A DNA stretch of 64,000 nucleotides, from the NCBI GenBank assembly GCA_006503535.1, contig QYRS01000009.1, forward strand, positions 2,356,001 to 2,420,000, in the 5' to 3' direction. The translations under genes were made by a program, and so were the position numbers. The notes under the pieces were generated by a model. That model did not search any database. It had not been told where the DNA came from and worked only from the letters and a program-made list of their open reading frames with translations. This document shows, piece after piece, positions 37,090-47,958 of this stretch. The DNA is from Arthrinium phaeospermum (taxonomy: Eukaryota > Ascomycota > Sordariomycetes > Amphisphaeriales > Apiosporaceae). The stretch's first letter is position 1, and each line of letters starts with the position of its first letter.

Positions 37090-39468
37090 CTTGAAGAGAT
37101 ATGATGGTAGGCGAGACAATGGCACGAGAGTATCCGACTGGCCAAGCGGTTGCTTGCGTTGCCTGTTTAGAGAAGTGTGAAGAATATGTATGTATGTTTC
37201 TCAGGAATGATGTTGCTGCTGCTCCCTTCGGCCAGGTCTATGGGGGCGACAGTTGAGTGTCTCTCTGCAGGCGCACCAGGTTGTATGTAGTAGATCTATC
37301 AGTCACGATGGACGACGAAGCGGGAAGGTCGGGTGGTTCGACCAAGATGGCGACAAAACTGGTGGGTGCTGGACAGCAGCTATGCCTGGGCTAGGTCGGT
37401 TGATGCCGAGGTACTGGTACTTTCCGCGATTATCGGCTCGGTCTGGTAGACTAGGATTGGCAGACAGTCGTATCAGGAACGCCGGAAGTGTGTTTTTCTT
37501 TTCTTGTTTCTTTACCCAACGTCGGTGGAGAAGGAAACCGCAGAGAGCAGACAAGGCTGGGTACGATGTCGGAAGCAAGCTGTCGCTGAGACGTAGGATT
37601 CACATGGGTTTGCCGTTCAGCTTACGGCGGGCAGAGCAGAGCAGAGCAGGCAGCTGTGGATTGGCTTGGACAGGCGTGACGAGACGAGACGGGACAAGTG
37701 AGTAAGAAGGGATATTGGTCACGAGGGCTGGGTTTGTTTGCAAGTCGTGTAAGATGGCTTATTGTAGATATCAAGAATGTATACAGTGAGAAGGTTTTGA
37801 GATGGTTATTTTCGCAAAGCGAACAGCTCTTTTTTGCTTACCTAGGTATGGGTTTTGGAAAGCTGTCGTCGTCCGTTGGCGGGGGATAGATGGACGGAGT
37901 GATGCACTTGCGTTGATAAGATGGGTTGACACGCCGCCTGGCCTGGACAGTGCTCTCTCCCTTCAATTGACCTGGCTGCTGCGCCCGAAAGAGCTGAGCA
38001 CTAAGCTGATAAGCTTGCTCTCCCCCGATTGCGGTCATTTGCCTTGTTACTGCGGGGTAATCCAGAAAGCCCCCCAAGCTGCCAAGCTACTGCGCAAGTG
38101 ACCATACTTGTACAGTAGCCAGAGGGGGCAGGCGCTTCTGGCAGACAGACGTATGCCAAGCCTTTTATGTACTCCGTACGCAGAGGCCAATTGATCTAAG
38201 ATGACCATCACCTGTACGTGCCTGTATCTATCAATTAATGGATGCCAATCGATGGATTTTGGTAGTACACTACCCAATATTACGAGAGATGGCTGGATGA
38301 AAGGATGATTGATGCCAGCGCGCACCCTGTATGAAATTTCCCATCAGCTTTCAGCCTTGGGGTCCTTAAGGGTCCTGGCAGAAGTCCTGGGGGAGTAATC
38401 TCTCGAGCCCTACAGTATTTAGCCCTCTCCCAAACCCCACTCAATAAGAGAGGAAAAGAGCCATCCAGAAAGCTCCAGGTTTCGGCCGGGGAAGGACACA
38501 AATGACTCTCTCTCTCTGGCTGTCTGGACTGAGTCTGCCTAGATCTAGATTGCAATCCTTAAATACTCGGCCGGTCGGTCTAGCCCTGGAAATTGATATC
38601 AATATATTCATTCGTACGGCCAAGGTCGTTAGTAACCCGAAACCCCCAAAATAGGCCGCCCACGCGCCAAGACGACACGACGCAAGGGGTGAGCCTGTCA
38701 GTGTCTGTTCTTCAAGGTTCGTCAGCATCTGACCATTTCAAGGGTCAGCCCCTGAAGCGAAATGCGATCGCCTAAGTTTAGAAACGTCATGCGCCAATCT
38801 TTGGAAGGACGACCCGAGTTAAGCCAAAGCATCCTGGGTCTGTCATCGAATGGGTATATTCCCGTACATATACACCCAGGCCGAGGCATTCTAGAACAAT
38901 TTCCTATGTTCCTGGTAAAGCCAATTCGAGACGCTCGGCAAGAACATGATGTGTTGATGCTAAACTTAGCTGCCACATACCCAAGTAGGCTGTACAAGAC
39001 AATCGTCACTGGTAATTGCAAATCACGCAAGGGACGAGAAATAAGAGTTTGGTTTTATGTCGATCGTATCATTCATGGTTTTTGTTTTATGTTTTGTTCC
39101 CACACGCATCTAGATATCCGCAACCTATTTGCAGTTCGACCCAGCCCCCAAAAAGGGAGGCAGTAGATACAGGTCTCTTTGACCACAAAGAGAGTCAGGT
39201 TCTTCTTCTTCCAACATGCCGACATCAGGTTTATTTATGTAACAGGGGTGGTAGTAGTCCGTTTTGTTTTTCCAGACCACAGTAATATGCACAACGAAAA
39301 TTTGTAAAAAGAAAGAAAGACGAGAGAGTCGATCCAAAGAAAAAAGGGGGAGTCGGAAGCCAATAATATACACAAATCGCTTCGCCATTCCCAAAAACCC
39401 ATTCCACGCCATGCCTAACAGACGAGTAAAGGAGGCTTCCGGCACCGAAAAGGAAAGCCTTGACTTCT
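37090..39468. other. Promoter of the Yippee gene and spacer
   Basis: About 2.4 kb between two minus-strand genes. ORFs up to 150 codons are open but overlap in several frames and have no motif. AT-rich UTR-like sequence lies near 39240-39420, next to the ferric reductase stop codon. Confidence 0.5.
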
Positions 39469-41326
39469 TCACCAAGTAAAGGCTTCATCCACAAAGTCGA
39501 TGGTACCGTGGTACTGTCTCTTGCGGACAGCCGCGCGCACCTCGTCACTGAGGGCACCGGGACCACATGTAGACACTCCCATGGCACCGACTTGGTTCTC
39601 CATCTCGATGGACAGCAGGGTCTCGATGTTAGGTCGACCGGGGAACATCTGCACCGTAGATGAGGGACTGTGGATCTCCTTGGTGGATCGCGGCCGACTG
39701 ACGAAGAGCATGATCCGCAGGCATTCGCGTCGCTTGTCCATGGCGAGGATATCGGTCATCCAGGGTCGGATCCACTCAAGATGCTCAGGGCTTTGGATGA
39801 TCCACACCAGGACAATCTTGCGGGTGGCGACAGTGCCGTTGGCGTAGCCAGCAACAAGATCGCGGACGTGGGGTACTTGATGAGTGATTCCGACACCACC
39901 GGCAAACAGCATGGCCGTGCCGTAAGAGTGCATCATGTGCAGACCACCATAGGGACCCTCGACGAAGCAGGTCGTGTAAAGGCGACCGTCGGGGGCAGCG
40001 GCAGCGCGCTCGTAAAGGTTCTGCGTCATGCCAGTACGGGCTCGGATCACGTACGAGTGGCTCGTCTTTCGCATAGCCAAGATGTCTTGTCGGTTCATGG
40101 CAAGCTTCTCGTCGTTCAAGTCCTCGGCCTCCTCACTCCACGCGACCGAGAAAGGGTGAGACTGCCAAAGGCTGATAGAGGGCATGTACAAGTAGGCGTG
40201 CTGGCCAGCCTTGAAGGTCCAGGGGCGCGCCATGGTAACGGTGACGCGGCAGGCGTTACCGGGAAGCGCTTCGACCAGAGTCTTGGTGCCACCGCTGCCA
40301 AAGTTGGTGTAAGCGATGCGGCAGAATCGGGCAAATCTATCTGCAATCCAGATAGGGATGACCGGGATAAGGTACTTGATCTGGGGGTACTGGTAGAGGT
40401 TCAAGTGATACCACAGGCCGACGATGGAAATGATAGCCAGCAAAATGTGCATGATCTTGAACGTCTCGTAGAAGGCATGTCTCGAGACGCTAGCGGCCTG
40501 GATGAAGATGGCGACGAATGCACAGGTGGCAATGAACCCATAGAGGATGAAAGGTGTTTCCCAAATGGAAGCGAAAGCCTGGCTCCAGTCCTTAGAGTGG
40601 GCAGAGACAGCCAAGAAAGCCATAGTGTGAGTAACAGCCTCCAAGGCGACGATTCGGCCGAACCATCGGTGCATGAGGTTGAACGTGTCGAAGGAGAAAC
40701 CCAGCCACGTGATGAGAGGGTTGTTTCTGCCAGCCATGACAAAGAGGGGAATCTGGGATGAAAGATTAGTGACTGACTCTCATGAGTTGACTGAACTTGA
40801 CTTGGGATGAACCTACCATGTTAACGACAGCCAGAGTACCGCTCCTGTTCCTCAGCTGCTTTCCGGCACTGGTGTAATCACCGTCGAAGGGAATGTCAAT
40901 CACACAAAAGGCGACGTTTGTGCTCAGGTACGCCAGAAGGAACAGGAATTGGAACCGAGTAGGCAGTGTGCCCATGTTGGCGGCGCTGCTGAGCTGGAAT
41001 TCGCGGTTGTGGCGCTTGTTGAAGAGGGGAGAGTACAGGATATTCTTCTTGAACCAAGACACCTTTCCTGACGCCTTTGCGAAGTAGTACTGCGTGTCGT
41101 TTGTGAGGCCGGTAACTGTGCGCACGTATTTGGTGATTTCGGTCCATATCTTCCAGACGATGAAGGCGCCCGAGACGGCGGCACAGATGAAGATGAGGTA
41201 GTGAGATAGGGCGTCATTCTCCATGGCAGGCGTCCATCCCTTGGCCAGACCAGAACCGGCAGCCACAGCACCGCTCTTCTGCGTCGGCGGCGGCGTGCCT
41301 GTCGAATTTGTCGAGTTTGAAGACAT
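39469..41326 (-). CDS. Ferric reductase (FRE family metalloreductase)
   Basis: Two exons, 41326-40817 and 40752-39469, with a 64-bp intron, encode 597 residues. The splice yields VVNMIPLFVMAGRNNPLI, a family-typical helix. The enzyme reduces extracellular Fe3+ (or Cu2+) using cytosolic NADPH, FAD and two haems. Bis-haem ligands are visible as His about 198 and 212 (HRWFGRIVALEAVTH) and His about 272 and 286 (MHILLAI..WYH), each pair 14 apart. The FAD motif is HPFSVAW (about 369) and the NADPH motifs are EGPYGG and GGVGITHQ (about 455), ending in CGPGALSDEV. The N-terminus has a Ser/Thr-rich, potentially extracellular part and one early membrane helix before the core. No multicopper oxidase or iron permease lies beside it. 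Iron regulation is likely for the family, but I see only one weak GATA site upstream. Confidence 0.92.
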
Positions 41327-44300
41327 GATGTCGATGTTGTGAATTATGTTGTTATGTAAGCAACTGTGAGAGGGAAATGTTTCCCGTCGGGCGGTCGAGG
41401 TCTAGGCCCGGTGGTCCTAATAAAGAACACGTGCTGGAACAATCGTGCCTTTATGTTTCTTGTTTTCCCTTTTCTTCTCCAGTTGATACAATGTTGACAA
41501 TGGCTCAGTGGTGAGGCATGTGAGGCCTGGGGCGAACAAACGGGATCCACTTAGAAGTGGAACGTAGTTGAAGTGAAGGAGAGGAACCCACGACAGCCAG
41601 CTGCGTGCGAAGGCGGAATTGTGACTTGTTTTTAAGTGAGTAAGGAATGACGGCAGTCAAAAAGACCTAGTTTTGGTCCGGGCGGAAATAATGCAGCAAA
41701 GAAGATTGGCGATAACTGAAGGGCCCGAGAACTGATCGGCAATCCCAAGACAGAGTGAGAGTATCTGTGAGAGAGCACGGGCACAACAATATCTCTGTCG
41801 CTCCAATAAAGTCAAAGCCACCTGCTGAAGAAGAAGAAAGAGTTTGGGCGATGCACCAATGAGCGTGAGGGTGACCGGTGGTTAAAAGTGAAGAGGGATC
41901 GGACGGCAGCTACCGGGGAGATCGAATGGATCGAGGAGAGTTCCGACAAGAAAAAGGGTCGAAAGTCTGTCGGGGTTTGTCGTTTGCTGCAGCTGCAGGA
42001 ATCGGAGGAAAAATCCCAATGAGTCGGAACCGGTTGAAGAAGGGGGGGAAGAGGGAAGAGGGAAGAAGAGGAAGAGGAAGAAAAGAGTACGTCAGAAACG
42101 TAGACGAAGTGAAAAAGTAAAAGTAGTCCAGCTGCTAGTAATGCAACACACAAGTCGATCTGCTTTGAACGGGCTGGCCAAGCTGCAAAGAGGGACGGGT
42201 TGCCGCCCAGAGATATACGAAATAAGGAGGTAATCAAATCCTTCCCCAGTTTACCGTGGATTGATTGCTGGTGCGTGGGTGGGCGGCTCGTTGCCGGCAC
42301 CCCAGCACACCTTGCACACTGTCGGGCAGCCCAAGAAACGCCCGCATGAGGGGGGGCGGTACTGGCAGCACTGGGCAGGAAGCCAAGAGGCTAGGGACTG
42401 GGTTGCTGGTCGGAGTCATGAGAGACAAATTTACTCCACCGGCCTGGCCCACTGAGACACCACCTCAGTGGGAAGAAGAAACTTGAGCCGCTTGGTGGGA
42501 TCAACAAGGACCTGCTGTGGGAGACGAGCTGGGCTCCTGGGCACATCCCAGCTCCAGATTTTCGGCCAGGTACCCTGCAGCTTGGTTTGCCTGGCCCATT
42601 TCCCTGCTCCATTGAGGCGACCACAGCCATTACGGAGAACCCGCACAATTGCCGGGGTTAGGTGCTTTCTCTTCTGTTACCGAATTCGCCAGGCGCAGGT
42701 GCAGGCACAGGGGCCCGTCTGGATTATTGCATGTACTTTTACTTTGACCACGGTCAGTCAGCGGTCAGTCAGGGCCGTTGCACGTCAGAGGCCATGCCAT
42801 CTGATGGGCGGGCAGTCTTGGTGTAGGAGACATATTGGTTTTTCTCGTCCTGTTTGAGAACCGGCAAAAAAGGAAACACAACGTTGCCGCCCCCCGGCCT
42901 GCACTCACTGTTGAATATTCTTGCTGCACAGCATGTAGATTACGTAGGTACGTTGCAGTCGCACACTGGCAAATACGAGGCTTGCTCAGCTGGCTTGCGA
43001 GTCCGCCAGGGGATTTTGCCTAATCCGATTTTAGACTCGATCTACTACAAGTAGCGCCATCCCAGAGGATACGGATGCATAACTCCATCGCCCGTCACCT
43101 TGAACTTATGCAAGGTACGGCGTTAGCTGCTTAGCTCTTACTGTTTAGCAGCACAGTCAGAACGTGCGTATCTGCTTCGGGCGTGTACTGCGTAGGTACT
43201 GACTCGTTTTGTGTTTTCAAACACATACCAGTGCTACCCATTTGACACCTGGGCTGACATTGCAGGGTCAAGCATGTCAAAGAACTTCCTGAGCCTTCAG
43301 TCCCTCGTCTTGACTGAATTGATGATGCCAGTGCCATAGGGTGGGGTGGATGGGCTTCGCATGACGAGGGTTCCTGTCCGTTACACATCAATGCCCTCCC
43401 CCTGTCCCTCCCCCGGTCCTTCGGCCACCAAGCCTTTTCCCCTCCACGAATCAAGTGTCGATGTCGCCATGGTACTGCCGTCTGCTCCTGGCCACTCAGT
43501 AACACCAATCCAATGGTGGGCGCCCGGTCGGAGCCGCGGGCTGCAAGTGTGGCTGGCCTCTGAAACAGGGTAATTCTTCACGACAAGACATTTCTCCAAT
43601 AAATGGCAGGGGCCGGACTGCATGACTTGGCCAATGGCAGCTCAATACGATGATATACATGCTACCGAGGGTCAATCTCTCCCACCCGCTTCGATACACA
43701 GGGCCAATCTGCACGCGGCCTTCCATACATCCATACGTTAGAGCGGTGGTGGTGTTCGGCGAGGGCACAAATAGGCTGCGGCTTATGTAGATCCTTTGAT
43801 ATCGGAGATGATCACTACGCGAGTGCCACCAGTAGGCTGGCGGTTCCTGATTCGGTGCCCGACAATAGGCTCCGTTGCTAGGTAGGTATCTATCAACGTG
43901 AATATGTACGTTTCCGTCGCCCATACTCCGCTTCTTTCCCAGCCCCTTAGGTTGGGATATTGATGATATCTTTTTGCTTCAGATGTTCTTGATTAATCAA
44001 TTTGTAAGATACCAAGATGTTGCCCTGGGTAGGGGATCAGATGTCAGGAGCCGTGCGGTGGCGCGATGCGTGTTGATAATCGGATGGATCCAAGACTTCC
44101 CAATCTTGTCGACGACACTGAGTGCCGGAAGGGGGCGCAAAACGTCGACGAAAGCTTCCAAGCTTTTCTGTGCACGCAGCACCCGAACCCTGCCCGGCTG
44201 TCTGGGTCGGCGTTGCGTGCGTGGGAGCGTGGCTTGCCAATGTTGAGCTCATCACTGCGGATCATCGCCTTTTCGTCTGAAGTTGTCTTGAATCCACCGA

Positions 44301-46407
44301 AGCCACCTCGCTCCTGTAACGTGTTTGCGGATGCATCTTTGGCAGCCAATCGTCTTATCAATCACCCATCACGGAATCGTACATATCACATAATACGGGG
44401 CTTATGTACGGGGCCGAGGATTCCTTTTTCCCATCTACTAACAAATCCTGCTCTACCCAGATTTGCTGCCCAGATCCGACTCCTGGTCGTGCCAGAAAGG
44501 CAAAAATCGCCCGACCGATGGTCCTCCCAATAGCGCCAGCCAGGTATAGCGTCAAACCCAAAAAGCTAAAAATGGCGCCACCACCAGCCCTTTGATCTGG
44601 CCCTTGCAAAAGACTGATAATGTCCTTCACTGTACTATTTCTGATTCCTAGGTCGTCGTCATGTTGTCCATGGGAAGGGAGGAAAAAAAAAACCAGACTT
44701 ACAACTCGAGACGAGACACTGGCAGGTGGAGTGATCTGTTGGGGTGTCGCAGATCGACCGACTGTTCGTTTGAACAGGTCCCTTGGCGAAACCTCTTAGT
44801 TGTGGGCATCATGAAAACAAAACCTCCCATATCCATCTCTCGTGTTGCAAGTGCGACGTGCTTCCCAGTAGTGAGTCGCCCAGCGTGCGCCCACTGCAGG
44901 TTTTTAGGGCTAGCACCATCCACTCGACCATGTGTGTCCTCCCGGGGGCCCGGTGTATAATTCGGTCGGGACGGCGCCCAAGCTTGGTTGCTATAGGCCA
45001 GTGCCTAGACCGACAGAGTATACTACTAGGTAGTTTTGGATATTTCCATGGAGCACTTGTTTGTCTAACCGTGTCTGTCTACCAGCGTACGACTCAGAAA
45101 AGCCCCGGCGTTAGCTGGCTGTTTGGGCCGTATTCTGGTTGCGGAGACAGATCACATTTAGGCCCTTGAGGTTTCACAAACTAGCCGCCGGGCCGCCGGT
45201 TCTGTCGGTACAGATCCGTTATCGTGACCTCTCTATCTCTTCTTCTACCATGTGCTTCTTTATTCTTTGATACTTGCTCTAAACAATTCGAACGTACGAT
45301 GGTCCCTGCATCTATTAACAAAAATAGATTATGCGTACGATTGATTGCGTTCCATCGTGTTGGCGTGATAGACCGCCATCTTGAGCCTCCTCCTGCATTT
45401 GTACAGAACATAGCTCAAACGCACAAGCAATTGGCACAGGCACAATGATACACGGCGTTGTTTGTGTGGGACTGGCCGCCAACACGATTGTACATCCTTC
45501 AGCCGCAATTCCAGGTGCAATAACTCGAGTACACGTCGTAGCAGTAGCACGAGCCTTCCATATCGAACATCATATTGCAACGTCGGTCTGCCAAGGTCAG
45601 AATACTACTCTCTTTACGGAGTACTTGGGGTGAACAATTCACCGATTGGAATCGGTAAGGCGGGCGGGTCTGCGTGTATTCCTGCCTCATTACCCTCCCG
45701 CATTCTTGGTGTTACAAGGTGTCGGGGGCACCACCGAATCGGTTGACCGCACACTCACTCCACTGATTTTTGTTTTTTTGCGCACCTAACCTCACCTGGT
45801 ATGTACTGCTACCCAATTGAATGACTCTTCGTTCGCCTGTAGCTTGTTTCATTGCGTCTTCTGGCACATATCGTTTCTGGAGACGCACATACTGGCACAT
45901 GGACGACAGGTGCTGGATCGCGTTTCCGGCGAGACGGTCGGCCTTTCTTTCCCCTTTTCATTGGATCCCTGGGGAAAGCGAATCCGCCAATGACGGGCGA
46001 CCAAAAAAGAAATGCGCAATCGCAAATCACCGCCCACGCGATGATCGACAGCCACAACCCGCAGCTCCTGTAACGTCGCAGTCGAGGCGACGTTAGGGGG
46101 CCGTGGGATGGGCGAGGCTAGAAGGAGATTGTGGCAGTTGGAAATTGGGAGATGGAGAAGATCGGATCACCCACAGACATTTCGCGATGCTCTGCACAGG
46201 GGGTTGTTTTGGAAAACTCAAGCGGCAGGTTGAGACGAGACACCCAATGACGAGGGCGGGCGGGTCCCTTGGTCCCCCAACCAAGAATCGGAGGCTCTGC
46301 ACGCCTTTTTGAAATCTGATGGGCATTATTCAGGGCTCTGTCATCCTTCTTCGTCTGAAGTTTTTGCTGCTGTCGCGGCGGGTGAAGGCATCCCAACGCA
46401 GCATTGA
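41327..46407. other. Intergenic region, no supported gene
   Basis: About 5 kb upstream of the ferric reductase. The first kilobase (41.3-42.3 kb) is a GA/CT-strand-biased promoter or leader with a CTGCAGCTGCAG palindrome near 41990. The rest is unstructured spacer with only short overlapping ORFs. Confidence 0.5.
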
Positions 46408-47385
46408 TTGACACCCCGTTTCAAACATCGTGCGCGCTCGCTTCGACTCTGCACGATTATCGTCCGGGTAGACTCACATATACTCAATAACGACCTCACG
46501 ATATGGGGCACTGCCATGCGCATTCTGGGAGCGGCCGAAGAAAAGATAACGAGCATGGTTTCAGATGCTTGGCAAGAAACACGCTCATTCTTTGATATCC
46601 ACACAGCCCGTCACTGTCACCACTTATACGAATGCTGTAATAAGCCTGAGCAGTCCTCCGTACCTACTGTAGGTATCCAACAGGTTGGGTCGAACAATGT
46701 TATCTTTAGCAACACAACCCTGGGCGACCTGACCCCCATGCGAACATGCGGCTCAAAAAATATGCAGGAGTGCGTGCCTGTTGGCACTTTGCAACTTATT
46801 CGCCCCTTTTGGGAAATGCTCCCGCCATGTGCTGTGCATGGACGGTACGGGTGCCCCAACCGACAACCGACAAGCGACGACACCCAGCACCCAGCACTTA
46901 CCCACACACCCTTAGATGATCGTAACCAGAGGAACGAGTATATTGTTTGTGACGATACGCAAATTGTTTTACAATGCCCAGCTAACCCACACACCACTCT
47001 CCGATATCCCATCTCAGCCAACGGCTCTTGCCCTTCTCTTGATCTTTGGAGGGTCCCGAAGCGGACACTAGCAGGCGCCCGTCAACCCGTCTGCGCAAGA
47101 ATTGGGTCGACCGTGATCCACGATGATGTCCGAACCTGGGACCTTCCCAAGCTTCGTCTGCCCTATCGAGATATCCTAGCAGCACATACAGTTCATAGCT
47201 TTTGCCGCGCGCCCTCTCGATCATTAAACGAGAAAAAGGGGGCGATCCATCACGATGATACTCTGCTCGTCCCGGGGAAGCACACTATCGCAAGGCTCAA
47301 GCAATCAGCCCATACGATGAGGCTCCTCTTGAATTCCCACGTGGATGCCAAGGAGATTGTAGAATGCATCCCTGGGACACCCTAA
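46408..47385 (+). CDS. Doubtful 290-325 codon ORF
   Basis: The frame is open for 978 nt. The first ATG is at 46516, giving 290 residues. I recognise no domain. Cys, His and Asn are frequent and hydrophobic periodicity is weak. Codon use is not C-biased like the conserved genes in the window. It could be a young lineage-specific gene, a decayed one or chance. The distance to the next gene leaves room for its own promoter, but no TATA element or strong start context is visible. Kept only so that a reader can test it. Confidence 0.15.
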   Translation: MTPRFKHRARSLRLCTIIVRVDSHILNNDLTIWGTAMRILGAAEEKITSMVSDAWQETRSFFDIHTARHCHHLYECCNKPEQSSVPTVGIQQVGSNNVIFSNTTLGDLTPMRTCGSKNMQECVPVGTLQLIRPFWEMLPPCAVHGRYGCPNRQPTSDDTQHPALTHTPLDDRNQRNEYIVCDDTQIVLQCPANPHTTLRYPISANGSCPSLDLWRVPKRTLAGARQPVCARIGSTVIHDDVRTWDLPKLRLPYRDILAAHTVHSFCRAPSRSLNEKKGAIHHDDTLLVPGKHTIARLKQSAHTMRLLLNSHVDAKEIVECIPGTP

Positions 47386-47454
47386 TCGACCCACGAGAAA
47401 TCATAATAAAATAGGAGCTCTTCGGTATAGGAGAGGAAAGGCTAACGTCACCTC

Positions 47455-47480
47455 AAGAACCGAAAGAACCGAAGAACCGA
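47455..47480. repeat. AAGAACCGA-type short tandem repeat
   Basis: Three near-identical 8-9 bp units built on AAGAACCG, in the spacer between the doubtful ORF and the 931-residue gene. Confidence 0.6.
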
Positions 47481-47958
47481 GGTAGGGCACAATGCTCCGG
47501 GGCCATCTTCGGCAATAGTGAGCGAGAGACCAAAAACAATTATAGGTATATTCACTTATACAATAAATAACTATATATCTACATCTGTATGTATTCATAC
47601 ACCCAAAAAAGAAATGCATTTTTGGTTTCTACACTGGCTGACTCGTTCGCGTTTCAGAGACGGGGGGTGAACAATCCCCCGATAGCGACCGAACTTGCCG
47701 GTTAATTGGCGAGCTTCTGCCGTCCGTCGCCGCGGTCGACACGAGTGGCCACGCGTTGCTGCGTCGTAGCATAAATGCACACGCGCAGCCCTGATAAAGA
47801 GGTCGTCTTGTGAAACGTCGAAACGTTTGGGACCCAACTGCCAGAAATGCTTGAAGTCTGGCAGAAAACGGCGCACGTCTGAGCGTGGAAGAACAAAACA
47901 GACCAGACAGGGAGGAGGGATGGAGGCAATTGGAAAGAGAAAGCGAAAGAAACAATTC

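Noticed and set aside
39469..41326. NADPH motif GGVGITHQ lacking the usual Pro as an inactivating change
   Set aside because: As far as I recall, a His at this place occurs in many fungal metalloreductases; all haem and FAD motifs are intact, so the protein should be active.
41710..41715. Possible iron-regulatory GATA site (CGATAA) upstream of the ferric reductase
   Set aside because: A single six-base site is expected by chance; no paired or extended ATCWGATAA site is visible.
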